64,000 nt of DNA from Cyanobacteria bacterium FACHB-63 (GTDB taxonomy: Bacteria > Cyanobacteriota > Cyanobacteriia > Leptolyngbyales > Leptolyngbyaceae), in NCBI GenBank assembly GCA_014695255.1, contig JACJNX010000040.1, forward strand, positions 62,001-126,000. The letters run 5' to 3'. A program made the translations under genes and the position numbers. Shown one piece after another: positions 9,069 through 18,439 of this stretch. A model generated the notes under the pieces. It was not told where the DNA came from. It ran no database searches and was given only the letters and a program-made list of their open reading frames with translations. The first letter of the stretch is position 1. Each line of letters starts with the position of its first letter.

Positions 9069-10430
9069 ATGGTTGTACCCGCGACGTGCCAGCCGGGAAT
9101 TGCGGCAGGGATGGCAGCTTTACAGATGTTTTACAACACGGGTACGGGCTTGTGGGATACCACAAACTGGTGGAATGCAGCAAACGCACTGGAAGCGACG
9201 ATCGAATACTCGCGCCTAACCGATTCCCTCACGTATCGCGGCAATATTTTCAATACGTTCTATCAGAAGCCGAGATATGCGAATTTCATCAATCCCTGGT
9301 TTCGGGATGATGATGGCTGGTGGGCGATCGCGTGGATTCGAGCTTATGACCTGACCGGCGAACAAAAATATTTAGATCAAGCCAAGTTCATCTTCTGGGA
9401 CATGACCAAAGGCTGGGATAACGTTTGTAACGGCGGATTGTACTGGCACAAGCGCGAGTTAAATTACAAAAACGCAATCACCAATGGATTATTACTTTCG
9501 GTTGCAGCAAAGTTAAATCTACGCGAACCGAATGATAAACGTTATCTGGAATGGTCGCAGAAGATTTGGAAATGGTATCAGCAGAGCGGAGTGATCAATG
9601 CTGAGAATCTAGTGAATGATGGTTTAGATAGCAACTGCCGCAATAATGGGAAAACAATCTGGACATACAATCAAGGTGTTCTGATTGGTGCATTAGTCGA
9701 TTTGTATCGAGGCACAAAAGATCCGGAGTTATTGAAGCAGGCGGAAGCGATCGCAGATGCGTCGATCGTGAAACTTGCTCGAAATGGAATTCTGCGTGAA
9801 CCTTGCGAAGATAACAATGATTGTGGCAATGATGGGCCTCAATTTAAAGGAATTTTTATGCGAAATTTGACGGACTTGTATCGCGTCAGTCCGAAGCCAA
9901 CCTACCGCGAATTCATTACCAGAAATGCAGAGTCAATCTGGGCAAATCGCAATGAGAAAAATCAGTTCGGTTTGAATTGGGCAGGAACGATCGATAAAGC
10001 CGATGCAACCCGACAAACAAGCGCGATCGATGCTCTGAATGCTGCAATCTCCCTTTCGACGACGAGAACCGTTCAAGCTGAGAATTTCGTCGCTACTAGC
10101 GTTCAGCCATCTGTCATCAATCAGGCTGAGAATGATTTGGTGCGGTTTAAGGTGGCGATCGGTTGTTCAGGTCGATATGATTTAGTGTTTCGATACGCAT
10201 CCCCCCAAAGCGCAGTGCGATATGTGTATGTGAATGGTCGAAGTTTGGTCGATCGACAAGCGTTTCCAGCAACAGGCGGATGGAATCAGTGGCAGTCGGT
10301 CAAAATCGAAAATGTCTGGCTAAATGCAGGTGATAATTCCGTTTCAGTCATTTTCAATTCGAGTAAAGGCAGCCAGAATCCTTTGGCGCTGGATGCTTTA
10401 TCGATCGATGTTTCTCGTAGTTTGAAATGA
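9069..10430 (+). CDS. GH76-like glycoside hydrolase with C-terminal CBM6/35-like domain
   Basis: 453 residues. The catalytic part (about 10-330) matches GH76 (alpha-1,6-mannanase-like, alpha/alpha barrel): GLWDTTNWWNAANAL near 27-41, the acidic triplet in FRDDDGWWAIAWI at 80-82, GGLYWHKR and TIWTYNQGVLIGAL. The C-terminal 115 residues (from VQAENF) look like a CBM6/CBM35 beta-sandwich with GGWNQWQSV. Oddly there is no signal peptide: an in-frame TGA lies two codons before the ATG and the family core starts within about 12 residues. Either the enzyme is cytoplasmic or the 5' end has been lost. Its stop overlaps the SGNH hydrolase start (ATGA). Confidence 0.85.
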   Translation: MVVPATCQPGIAAGMAALQMFYNTGTGLWDTTNWWNAANALEATIEYSRLTDSLTYRGNIFNTFYQKPRYANFINPWFRDDDGWWAIAWIRAYDLTGEQKYLDQAKFIFWDMTKGWDNVCNGGLYWHKRELNYKNAITNGLLLSVAAKLNLREPNDKRYLEWSQKIWKWYQQSGVINAENLVNDGLDSNCRNNGKTIWTYNQGVLIGALVDLYRGTKDPELLKQAEAIADASIVKLARNGILREPCEDNNDCGNDGPQFKGIFMRNLTDLYRVSPKPTYREFITRNAESIWANRNEKNQFGLNWAGTIDKADATRQTSAIDALNAAISLSTTRTVQAENFVATSVQPSVINQAENDLVRFKVAIGCSGRYDLVFRYASPQSAVRYVYVNGRSLVDRQAFPATGGWNQWQSVKIENVWLNAGDNSVSVIFNSSKGSQNPLALDALSIDVSRSLK

Positions 10431-11107
10431 ATGTGATTAAAAAAGTGACATATCGCTTGAACCAGATCAAAGCCTTGAGTGTTCACAACTTCGACCTGAT
10501 TCAAGAGCGAATGACTGATTTTGCACAATTGCAGCACTACCAACAAGCTAATGCTGAATTGGTTCCAGATTCCGCTCGCATCATTTTCTTTGGTGATTCC
10601 ATTATTGATTTTTGGAATTTGCAAAATTATTTCCAGAATCAGTCTTATGTTAATCGTGGAATTGCTGGGCAAACGACACCCCAAATGTTGATTCGGTTTC
10701 GTCCAGATGCGATCGCGCTTCGTCCCAAAGCTGTAATTCTTCTCGCTGGAACAAATGATATTGCAGGCAACACAGGCAGCACCACGATCGCTCAAATTCA
10801 GGATAATCTGATGTCGATCGTTGAACTTGCAAAGTACCATCAAATTCGCATGATTTTAGCTTCTTTGCTTCCGGTGAGTGAACTTGTTTCCGTCACTCGT
10901 CCTCGTGCCAAAATTGCAGCGCTCAACGATTGGATTCAGAACTATTGTGCAGAAACTAACTGTGTTTATCTCGATTATCACAGCCATATGGTAGACGATC
11001 GCGGGTTTCTGCAATCTCATCTTTCAGTTGATGGGTTACACCCAAACAACGCAGGATATAAAATCATGACTCCGCTTGCAGAAGCCGCAATCCAAGAGGT
11101 GATATGA
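10427..11107 (+). CDS. SGNH/GDSL-family hydrolase
   Basis: 226 residues. The SGNH blocks are visible: FFGDSIID with nucleophile Ser58, GIAGQTT (Gly of block II), LLAGTNDIAG (Asn of block III) and DGLHPNNAGY with the Asp/His pair near 202-205. Members act as esterases, lipases or carbohydrate O-deacetylases. Coupling to the GH76 gene by an ATGA overlap makes deacylation of a glycan a reasonable guess, but the substrate is not shown. No signal peptide is visible. It also overlaps prmA downstream by four bases, so three dissimilar genes are translationally linked. Confidence 0.9.
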   Translation: MNVIKKVTYRLNQIKALSVHNFDLIQERMTDFAQLQHYQQANAELVPDSARIIFFGDSIIDFWNLQNYFQNQSYVNRGIAGQTTPQMLIRFRPDAIALRPKAVILLAGTNDIAGNTGSTTIAQIQDNLMSIVELAKYHQIRMILASLLPVSELVSVTRPRAKIAALNDWIQNYCAETNCVYLDYHSHMVDDRGFLQSHLSVDGLHPNNAGYKIMTPLAEAAIQEVI

Positions 11108-11997
11108 CGATCGAACTCAGCTTAGATGCCAACCGTGAAGCGATCGACTGGATTCGATCGCTTTTAGCAACCGTTAATTTTGAAGGTAATCTGCAAATTG
11201 AAACGGCTCCTGCACCTTGGGCATTTCATGTCTGCTTTTATTTACCGAATGACGATCGCGCCAAGCTCGAACAAATCGAAACAGCATTGTCATCGCTGCA
11301 TCGCACGGGAATGACAACAGAACTGGAGATGACGATCGTTGAACAAAAATTAGAAGATGCAATTACGACGCACCGAATCGGTAATAAATTTGTGATTGTA
11401 AATGGAAGTTATAAAGAACAGCCGAATGAAATTGCTTTAAACATTGAAGAGAGTTTAGCATTTGGTAGTGGCTTTCATCCAACAACAACTTTATGCTTAA
11501 GATTAATCGAGCGTCATATTACGCCCAACTTAGAGATTTTGGATCTTGGTTGTGGCACTGGAATTTTAAGCGTGGCAATGGCGAAATTAGGCGCACAAGT
11601 TCACGCGATCGATAATGATGCGGTCGCCATTGAAGCAACCGAACGCGCTATTCATCAAAATTCGGTTGATGTTAAAGTCGATCGTGCCAGTCTTGGCAAA
11701 GGCAGTGATTTAGGACATTGGATGGGCGGCGAAGTGCCGGAAACGCTGTCGATCGAACCCGATCAGAACTTCGATTTGATTGTTGCCAATATGTTTGCTC
11801 GAATTCTGATTGATTTGAGCGAAGATTTAAAGGCAGCACTCCAACCGATGGGACGGTTGATCTTATCGGGATTCACAATCGAATACGAAGAAGAATTAAC
11901 TGAAACGCTAACACCATTGGGATTTGAACGAATCGACCGAGAACAACTAGGGGAATGGATCGCGATCGTTTATCAACTTAAGTCCACTCAGAATTAG
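11104..11997 (+). CDS. prmA: Ribosomal protein L11 methyltransferase
   Basis: 297 residues. The N-terminal substrate-recognition domain (about 1-90) is followed by a class I SAM methyltransferase with AFGSGFHPTTTLCL, motif I ILDLGCGTGILSVA and the catalytic-region NMFARILIDL (equivalent to N-x-L in PrmA). It trimethylates ribosomal protein L11 in the cytoplasm. The gene begins with an ATGA overlap at the end of the SGNH hydrolase gene. A 144-base gap follows. Confidence 0.93.
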   Translation: MTIELSLDANREAIDWIRSLLATVNFEGNLQIETAPAPWAFHVCFYLPNDDRAKLEQIETALSSLHRTGMTTELEMTIVEQKLEDAITTHRIGNKFVIVNGSYKEQPNEIALNIEESLAFGSGFHPTTTLCLRLIERHITPNLEILDLGCGTGILSVAMAKLGAQVHAIDNDAVAIEATERAIHQNSVDVKVDRASLGKGSDLGHWMGGEVPETLSIEPDQNFDLIVANMFARILIDLSEDLKAALQPMGRLILSGFTIEYEEELTETLTPLGFERIDREQLGEWIAIVYQLKSTQN

Positions 11998-12141
11998 AAA
12001 TTGTTTTCTATAAGCTTAAAGAATTTTATCCTTTGTAATCTAGGTGACGCTTTAATGGTGCTTAACTTGTTTACGATCTAACGACTACTGCGTCATTTTT
12101 CGCGTTACCTAACATAATACCTGTGTGTTTAAGGATACTGA

Positions 12142-12450
12142 GTGAACGTGCAATCTGTGTCGCGATCCGATATTTTGTATGTGATTGACCACTGCTGGAT
12201 GGTTGAAGATCCGCGCGTCGATGAGTATGCCTATCAATTCCTCAGAATTCAGGATCGACATCGAGTTCAGTTTGAGCAGGTGTTTGAATGTGCCGATGAG
12301 AACCAGTATGAAGCGCTCAAGCGTCAGTTAGACGAGATTCGCGAAGAGCGCGATCGCGCAGAAGAAATTCTCTATTGGCTGTTTTTAGACTCAGAACTGC
12401 GGCAAAATGGAAAGTCTGTACCAGATTTGTGGGAAGAAAAAGCCCGTTAG
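12142..12450 (+). CDS. Small acidic coiled-coil protein, unknown function
   Basis: 102 residues from GTG at 12142. The middle (about 55-85, QYEALKRQLDEIREERDRAE) is strongly charged and should form a coiled coil. The N-terminal part is rich in acidic and aromatic residues (DHCWMVEDPRVDEYAYQFL). There are no membrane segments and no recognised domain. It sits 141 bases upstream of mgdA on the same strand. Codon use looks like the neighbours, so it is probably a real gene. Confidence 0.6.
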   Translation: MNVQSVSRSDILYVIDHCWMVEDPRVDEYAYQFLRIQDRHRVQFEQVFECADENQYEALKRQLDEIREERDRAEEILYWLFLDSELRQNGKSVPDLWEEKAR

Positions 12451-12501
12451 AAGCGCCAGAAGAAATCCGCGCAAATGAGCGATCGCACGGTAAGCTGTCA
12501 A

Positions 12502-12531
12502 TGTAGCGAAAACTTTTGTAGCGAAAACTTT
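12502..12531. repeat. Perfect 15-base tandem duplication upstream of mgdA
   Basis: TGTAGCGAAAACTTT occurs twice head to tail (12502-12516 and 12517-12531), ending 60 bases before the mgdA ATG, in the leader or promoter region. It may be a paired protein-binding site or a recent slippage duplication. Confidence 0.85.
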
Positions 12532-12591
12532 ACGATTCGATCTGAATCTTTAGTGACACGAAACATTTACTGGGCGTTAGACACTGCAACT

Positions 12592-14013
12592 ATGTCCGAT
12601 CAATCTTGGCAAGAAAACGATTCTTTTGAGCTTGAGGCGTTGACCGCATTAATGACGGAGTTACCCGATCCGGAAGAACCGAAAACCTTTCGCGGATTTC
12701 AAGGACGTAGGAAAAAAGCGGCTCTCGTGTTTGCTGCAATTTGGGGCAGTACGATCGCGCTGCATCTGATGGCGTGGGGTTATTGGGTGGTTTTGGGTGT
12801 GACGACGTTGATGAGCCTTCATGCGGCTCGATTAGTTCTGGCGCGTCCTTGCAGCTTGCCTAAACCGCTCGAAGAGGATGACACTTTTCCCAGAGTGTCG
12901 CTGATGGTGGCAGCCAAAAACGAAGAAGCAGTCGTTGGTCGCTTAGTCGAAATGCTGTGCGGTTTGAATTATCCAAACGATCGCTACGAAGTTTGGATCA
13001 TCAACGACAACAGTAGTGATCAAACGGCTGAAATTCTCGATCAATTAGCCACGCAGTATCCGCAGTTAAATGTATTTCATCGTCCCGTCAAGGCAGGCGG
13101 CGGTAAATCCGGTGCGCTGAATCAGGTGTTGCCGCTAACCCAAGGCGAGTTTATCGTCGTGTTTGATGCGGATGCTCAAGTAGAACCTGATTTTCTCCGG
13201 CATGTGCTGCCTGTGTTCGATCGCGGTGATGTCGGCGCGATCCAGGTTAGAAAAGCCATTATTCAAGCCGAGCCAGGGTTTCACTCAAAAGATGCAAACA
13301 ACTTCTGGATTCGCGGACAAATGGCAGAAATGGCGCTGGATGCGTTTATTCATCAGCAGCGTTCTGCGATCGGGGGATTGGGCGAACTGCGCGGTAATGG
13401 TCAACTGGTACGCCGAGAAGCTTTGATCGATTGCGGCGGCTGGAACGAGGAAACGATCACCGATGATTTGGACTTGACCTTCCGGTTGCATTTGAATCAG
13501 TGGGATATCGAAGTCGTCACGGAGCCTGCGGTTTACGAAGAGGGTGTGACGAGCGCGATCGCGCTTTGGCATCAACGAAATCGCTGGGCGGAAGGCGGCT
13601 ATCAGCGCTATCTCGACTACTGGCGGTTGATTTTGCGAAACCGGATGGGAACCCGCAAAACGCTGGATCTCGCGATGTTTTGGATGCTTCAGTATGTGAT
13701 GCCGACTGCTGCAATTCCGGATTTTCTCATGGCAGTGCTGCGTCACCGAATGATGCTGACCAGTCCGATTTCTGCGATGATGATGTTCCTATTTTTATTC
13801 AGCGCGATCGGAGGCTTGCGGCGTGTTCGACGGCTTAAGAGTGCAAAACATCAGTCGTTACTCGATTGGGCAACACTGATGGTTCAGGGTTTGCGGGGCG
13901 CGATTTATATGCTGCACTGGTTTGCGATCGTTTCGACGGCAACGCTGAGAATGTCGATTCGCCCGAAGCGCTTGAAGTGGGTGAAAACGGTGCATCGTGG
14001 TGCAGACGATTAG
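12592..14013 (+). CDS. mgdA: Monoglucosyldiacylglycerol synthase-like GT2 (MgdA)
   Basis: 473 residues from the ATG at 12592; a frame extension to 12475 is rejected because its first 39 residues include a tandem repeat and do not resemble the family. A membrane-bound GT2 enzyme with two N-terminal helices (about 45-90), catalytic AAKNEEA, IINDNSSDQT, VFDADAQVEPD (DxD), the acid ITDDLDLTF and QRNRWAEGGYQRYL (QxxRW), then several C-terminal helices. The pattern matches recalled Synechocystis Sll1377, which transfers glucose from UDP-glucose to diacylglycerol in the cyanobacterial route to galactolipids. Location is the cytoplasmic or thylakoid membrane. An upstream leader contains a 15-base tandem repeat. 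Confidence 0.9.
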   Translation: MSDQSWQENDSFELEALTALMTELPDPEEPKTFRGFQGRRKKAALVFAAIWGSTIALHLMAWGYWVVLGVTTLMSLHAARLVLARPCSLPKPLEEDDTFPRVSLMVAAKNEEAVVGRLVEMLCGLNYPNDRYEVWIINDNSSDQTAEILDQLATQYPQLNVFHRPVKAGGGKSGALNQVLPLTQGEFIVVFDADAQVEPDFLRHVLPVFDRGDVGAIQVRKAIIQAEPGFHSKDANNFWIRGQMAEMALDAFIHQQRSAIGGLGELRGNGQLVRREALIDCGGWNEETITDDLDLTFRLHLNQWDIEVVTEPAVYEEGVTSAIALWHQRNRWAEGGYQRYLDYWRLILRNRMGTRKTLDLAMFWMLQYVMPTAAIPDFLMAVLRHRMMLTSPISAMMMFLFLFSAIGGLRRVRRLKSAKHQSLLDWATLMVQGLRGAIYMLHWFAIVSTATLRMSIRPKRLKWVKTVHRGADD

Positions 14014-14173
14014 GAACTTGCGCGAATTTTCTGAGTCAAATGCCATTAACATCAATTCGATAAAAGCCTTTCGCTTGTGTTGAAGTCTTCGGAAAGCCCA
14101 CTAAATTTCCTACCCGTGGGGAACTTTGGGGTCTGGTGGGGCAGATCCGATCGTGTTCTTATCCGAATCATCC

Positions 14174-15325
14174 ATGAAACGATCGCTCATTCTCAGTTTG
14201 TTACTCCTTGGTGTGCCAACTGTTCCGGTTCTGGCACAACCCAAACCAATTACTGCGCCAGTTCAAGTACCACTTAAGCCGATCGCGAAATCTCCGCTTG
14301 CAATTGATGAGCAGATTTTGCGCGATCGTCGCTCGATGTTAAGCGCGATCAATCACAGCTTGCGGTATTTGGAAACTCCGAAAGCAATTCAAGCGTATGA
14401 GAAATACCCGGTCAAAACCGTTACTCGCGATCGCGTAATTCGCAGCTTGAAGCGCTTTCGACAATTGCTGTTAACTGCGAAATCGAACCGAGCGCTATCG
14501 AGAACGATCGCACGAGAATTTGTGTTTTATCAATCGATCGGCAAAGACAATCAAGGGATGGTTGCGTTTACGGGTTATTTTGAGCCAGTGCATACTGCTA
14601 GTCGCACTCAAACCGCTACCTATCGTTATCCGCTATACTCACTTCCCTCTGACTTCTCGCAGTGGAAAAAGCCACATCCAACCCGATTAGAGCTAGAAGG
14701 GACAGACGGATTGCAGGGCAGTAAAGGTAAGCTGCGCGGATTAGAGTTAGTTTGGATGCGCGATCGACTAGAAGCCTTTTTGATCCAAGTTCAAGGCTCT
14801 GCCCGATTAACGATGACCGATGGAACTACGATGACGATCGGCGTTGCAGGATTGACCGATCAGCCTTACACCGGAATCGGGCGCGAATTGGTCAAAGACG
14901 GCAAGCTGAAGTTAGAGGATCTAAACCTCCCGAACGTGCTGAAGTATTTTCAACAAAATCCAAAAGACTTAGATATCTATTTGCCTCGGAATCGTCGGTT
15001 TGTGTTCTTTAGAAATACCCTCGGAGCACCCGCTTTAGGGAGTTTGGGAGTTCCGGTGACAGCCGATCGCTCGATCGCAACGGATAAATCACTAATGCCA
15101 CCCGGAGCATTGGCGTTGATTCAAACACAGCTACCGATTTTGAAGGCGGATCGGCAGTATGAACCGCGATCGGTCAGTCGCTTTATGCTGGATCAAGATA
15201 CAGGCGGCGCAATTATCGGCGCAGGGCGAGTGGATATTTTCACGGGAACCGGAACTCAAGCAGGGGACGAAGCAGGGCTAATTAATGCAACCGGACAGTT
15301 ATATTACTTATTACTAAAAAATTAA
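14174..15325 (+). CDS. mltA: Membrane-bound lytic murein transglycosylase A (MltA-like)
   Basis: 383 residues from MKRSLILSLLLLG at 14174, which gives a clean signal peptide ending at about VLAQP; the upstream 16-codon extension is rejected. The MltA domain is shown by FTGYFEP, a barrel region with LVWMRDRLEAFLIQVQGSA, and the C-terminal 3D domain DQDTGGAIIGAGRVDIFTG with its three aspartates. It cleaves peptidoglycan to 1,6-anhydromuropeptides in the periplasm. A lipobox is not evident, so it may be soluble. It ends 12 bases from a convergent GT2-GtrA gene. Confidence 0.92.
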   Translation: MKRSLILSLLLLGVPTVPVLAQPKPITAPVQVPLKPIAKSPLAIDEQILRDRRSMLSAINHSLRYLETPKAIQAYEKYPVKTVTRDRVIRSLKRFRQLLLTAKSNRALSRTIAREFVFYQSIGKDNQGMVAFTGYFEPVHTASRTQTATYRYPLYSLPSDFSQWKKPHPTRLELEGTDGLQGSKGKLRGLELVWMRDRLEAFLIQVQGSARLTMTDGTTMTIGVAGLTDQPYTGIGRELVKDGKLKLEDLNLPNVLKYFQQNPKDLDIYLPRNRRFVFFRNTLGAPALGSLGVPVTADRSIATDKSLMPPGALALIQTQLPILKADRQYEPRSVSRFMLDQDTGGAIIGAGRVDIFTGTGTQAGDEAGLINATGQLYYLLLKN

Positions 15326-15337
15326 AATCACTTCAGA

Positions 15338-16603
15338 CTATTTCACTTCAGTCACACGCCAACTTAGCTTCAGATTGATCCAGAAATTCCAGATGGTTAC
15401 AGCGACGATCGCCAGGAAGTTTGCGACGTAAGGATTGAGATGCAGACCATTGAACAGGAGATTCAACAGCAAGATTTTCAGGATCAGCCCCATCAGACAG
15501 ATGATGTTGAACTTCACAAACCGTTTAACGATCTGTCGCCGTTTTCGCTGCTGCTTAGAAAAATCCCTGAATGTCCAAAGATCGTTCCACAAAAAGTTAT
15601 TGACGATCGCCAATTCTGCCGCCAGAATTGCACTGCGAGTCAGCCCAAGCCCCAAGACATCATAAAGCAGATAGAGCATACCCATGTCCACAGCAAGCCC
15701 GCTAAATCCGACTAAAGCAAAGCGGATAAAGCGCCCCAGCGGAAAATCTAATTTGCGTGAAATTCGTCCAAGTCGCCCGGTCGAAAAACGCAACCGCAGC
15801 AAATGATGAATGTAATCTTTGTATTGCTTCCAGGTAACTTTACTTTCACCTTCTTCTCGCTCTTGGAAAACATATCCAACTTCCGCAACTTGTGCAATAT
15901 CACCGCGCCCCAGCACTTCGATCAGGATTTTGTAGCCTAACGGATTAAGAACCTGCTCAGCGATCGCGCTGCGTCTCACCATAAAATAGCCGCTCATCGG
16001 ATCTGAAACCCGGCTGATCACTCTGGGCAAAATCACCAAGCCCAGCGTCTGAGCACCCCGCGAAAGAAACCGCCGCACCACACTCCAATCACTCACACCG
16101 CCCCCATCCACATGGCGACTTGCGACTGCTAAGTCCGCACCCTGAGCGATCGCGGAAAATAATTTCATTAAAACTTCTGGCGGATGCTGTAAGTCACCAT
16201 CAATTACGCCTAAAACGCGCCCTCTCGACGCTTGCCAACCCCGAATGACTGCCGTTGAAAGTCCTCGCTCGCTTTGACGACGCATCACGCGCAGATGCGG
16301 ATAATCTGGCATCAACGCTTGAGCCAGTTCCCAGGTGCGATCGGGGCTGTTATCATCCACCACAATCAACTCGTAATCATCCGGCAGAGCCTGATCGAGA
16401 AGATCACACAGAATCCGAATAATCCGGTGAATGTTGCCACTTTCGTTGTAGGTCGGAACGATTAACGAAAGCTGAACCTGTTCAATCAATGCGTCTGTCG
16501 AGTTGCGATCGACTCCGGCTGAACTGAGTGACGCAAGGCCATCGACTCTAAGCGCACCAGAAGGCGTAGGAAGAAGCGAGGAGTTTTCGGACATGGTAGG
16601 CAT
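15338..16603 (-). CDS. Dolichol-phosphate mannosyltransferase-like GT2 fused to GtrA domain
   Basis: 421 residues. Residues about 45-280 are a DPM1-type GT2: LIVPTYNESGNI, IVVDDNSPDRT, VIDGDLQHPPEVL (DxD-type) and SDPMSGYFMVRR. Residues about 290-415 are a GtrA-like four-helix membrane domain (FIRFALVGFSGLAVD, NNFLWNDLWTF). The enzyme probably makes a polyprenyl-phosphate sugar, with the GtrA part helping anchor or flip it. It is divergent from a GT39-like enzyme at 16880, the class of protein that uses such lipid-linked sugars, which supports a joint role. An internal ATG at 16594 is an alternative start. Confidence 0.9.
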   Translation of the reverse strand: MPTMSENSSLLPTPSGALRVDGLASLSSAGVDRNSTDALIEQVQLSLIVPTYNESGNIHRIIRILCDLLDQALPDDYELIVVDDNSPDRTWELAQALMPDYPHLRVMRRQSERGLSTAVIRGWQASRGRVLGVIDGDLQHPPEVLMKLFSAIAQGADLAVASRHVDGGGVSDWSVVRRFLSRGAQTLGLVILPRVISRVSDPMSGYFMVRRSAIAEQVLNPLGYKILIEVLGRGDIAQVAEVGYVFQEREEGESKVTWKQYKDYIHHLLRLRFSTGRLGRISRKLDFPLGRFIRFALVGFSGLAVDMGMLYLLYDVLGLGLTRSAILAAELAIVNNFLWNDLWTFRDFSKQQRKRRQIVKRFVKFNIICLMGLILKILLLNLLFNGLHLNPYVANFLAIVAVTIWNFWINLKLSWRVTEVK

Positions 16604-16879
16604 AGGCGAGGCGAAGACCGCTGTGAATCACTTTAGCAATATAACGGAAGAAGATTTCTGAGTCAGTAATTTTACGGGAGTTTCATAAAAAATATCCTTC
16701 TGTATAGTACGGATAAGGTTCCTATCTGATCACCTAGACAGGTGTTCTGAACCGCTTTAAAACTTTGTCAGCGAGTGCGATCGTGTGCGGTTGCTCATGA
16801 CTGTCGCCGAATTTCAGTGAGCGCGTCGATCGCGGGTTCTTCGCGCATTCGATATTTTCTCAAGACGAATGGTGTATTT

Positions 16880-18439
16880 ATGACTTTCCCAAAACAGCTT
16901 CGTTTCCTGGTAATCCTGCTGCTTGTCGTGGGAATCTGCTTTAGATTTGTCAATCTTGATCTCAAATCTATCTCCTTTGATGAGTCTTACACGCTTCTAC
17001 GCAGCACAGGTCACACTGAAGCGCAGATGTTTCAGGACATTGTGAATGAGCAAGTCATCGGTCGCGAAGACCTGATGAAGTATCAGCGAATGGATTTAAG
17101 CCGAACCACTGCTGATGTAGTCACGAGTTTGGCAAAAGAAGAGCCGCAACTACCTCCGTTTTACTTTGTGTTGACGCACTGGGGAATGCAGCTTCAGGAT
17201 TCGATCGCAGTTGCTAGAGGGCTATCAGTCCTCTTTGGTTTGCTTGTGCTGCCTGCGGCTTACTGGTTAGCGTGGGAATTGTTTGGCTCGTCGATCGTAA
17301 GCTTGATTACTACCGCTCTGATCGCGCTGTCACCAGCTCATGTCGTTTATGCACAAGAGGCACGCCCTTATACTCTGTGGATTTTTCTGACCTTAGTGTC
17401 TAGTGCTGCACTGCTCCGCGCCCTGCGGTACCCCTCGAATCGCCACTGGTGGCTTTATCGATTAACTCTAGTCGTCGGCGCGTACTCGTATCTCTATTTT
17501 GGTTTAGTGCTGGTGGCGCACTCAATCTACTGCTTATTCACACAAAAGCTCCAGTGGAATCAATCAATCCGACGCTTTGCGGTCTCATTGCTAATGTGGG
17601 GATTTGCGCTTGCAAGTTGGGTTGGATTCGCTGTTTACAACAACTTTTCCCCCCGCCATATTGCAGGCTTCTTTAATAACACCGTCAGTTTGCAGCATTT
17701 GATAAACCGTTGGGTAATCAACATTACGCGAGTTTTTCTAGATTACGGACTGGGTTATCCCAAATTTGATATTCCTTATCACGTTCCTTTTGCGCTGACC
17801 GCTCTCCTGCTCTCTGGTTATGCGCTTTATTACTTGTGGACGCATACTGAAAAGAAAACTTCGCTGCTTATTTTGAGCTTGATCGGCGTTCAAGTTGTGA
17901 TGTTGATGCTGCCGGACTTAATTTTGAGAAGATATCGCTTTTCCGGTGAGACTCGCTATCTGTTTTTGATCTATCTGGGCATTCAATTTGCGATCGCCTA
18001 TCTATTTACTAAAAAAATCGCTTCTGCTTCTAAACCCGGCTGGCGATCGATAGTATGGCAAGCCGCACTGATTGGCGTTCTGTTAGCTGGCGTATTTTCT
18101 GGCGCAGCGAGTTCACAAGCTCCCTATTGGTGGAATAAAACCATTCCAATCAATCCCCAACAAACCGCCGCAATCGTGGGTCGGACAGCTCAGCCCTTAG
18201 TGGTGAGTAACACACCCTTTCCCAATGTGCTCATCGCCTTGAGCTACGCCCTTGATCCAAAGACAAAGTTTCTGTTAGCAAAACCAGGTACAGCTCCAAA
18301 AATTCCTGAAAATTTTACCGAAGTATTTTTGTATGATGCTTACGAACCTCTATTGTCAGACGTGCAAAAACAAGGCTACAAACTCGAAACCTTTCCGCTC
18401 ACCGAGGAATATAGCTATTACAGGCTTGTGAAGCAATAG
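16880..18439 (+). CDS. GT39/ArnT-like polytopic glycosyltransferase
   Basis: 519 residues from ATG 16880; the earlier in-frame ATG adds 35 atypical residues. A GT-C fold: the first helix (about 6-24) is followed by the loop motif SISFDESYTL, with the DE acidic pair typical of PMT_2/ArnT-like enzymes. About ten hydrophobic segments follow, with YAQEARPYTLWIF and a C-terminal soluble tail. Expected to transfer a sugar from a polyprenyl-phosphate donor to a protein, lipid or glycan on the outer face of the membrane. It is divergent from the GT2-GtrA gene that could make its donor. A heptamer repeat starts immediately after the stop. Confidence 0.85.
   Translation: MTFPKQLRFLVILLLVVGICFRFVNLDLKSISFDESYTLLRSTGHTEAQMFQDIVNEQVIGREDLMKYQRMDLSRTTADVVTSLAKEEPQLPPFYFVLTHWGMQLQDSIAVARGLSVLFGLLVLPAAYWLAWELFGSSIVSLITTALIALSPAHVVYAQEARPYTLWIFLTLVSSAALLRALRYPSNRHWWLYRLTLVVGAYSYLYFGLVLVAHSIYCLFTQKLQWNQSIRRFAVSLLMWGFALASWVGFAVYNNFSPRHIAGFFNNTVSLQHLINRWVINITRVFLDYGLGYPKFDIPYHVPFALTALLLSGYALYYLWTHTEKKTSLLILSLIGVQVVMLMLPDLILRRYRFSGETRYLFLIYLGIQFAIAYLFTKKIASASKPGWRSIVWQAALIGVLLAGVFSGAASSQAPYWWNKTIPINPQQTAAIVGRTAQPLVVSNTPFPNVLIALSYALDPKTKFLLAKPGTAPKIPENFTEVFLYDAYEPLLSDVQKQGYKLETFPLTEEYSYYRLVKQ

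Noticed and set aside
12475-12591. N-terminal extension of MgdA
   Set aside because: The first 39 codons include the tandem 15-mer and do not resemble the family.
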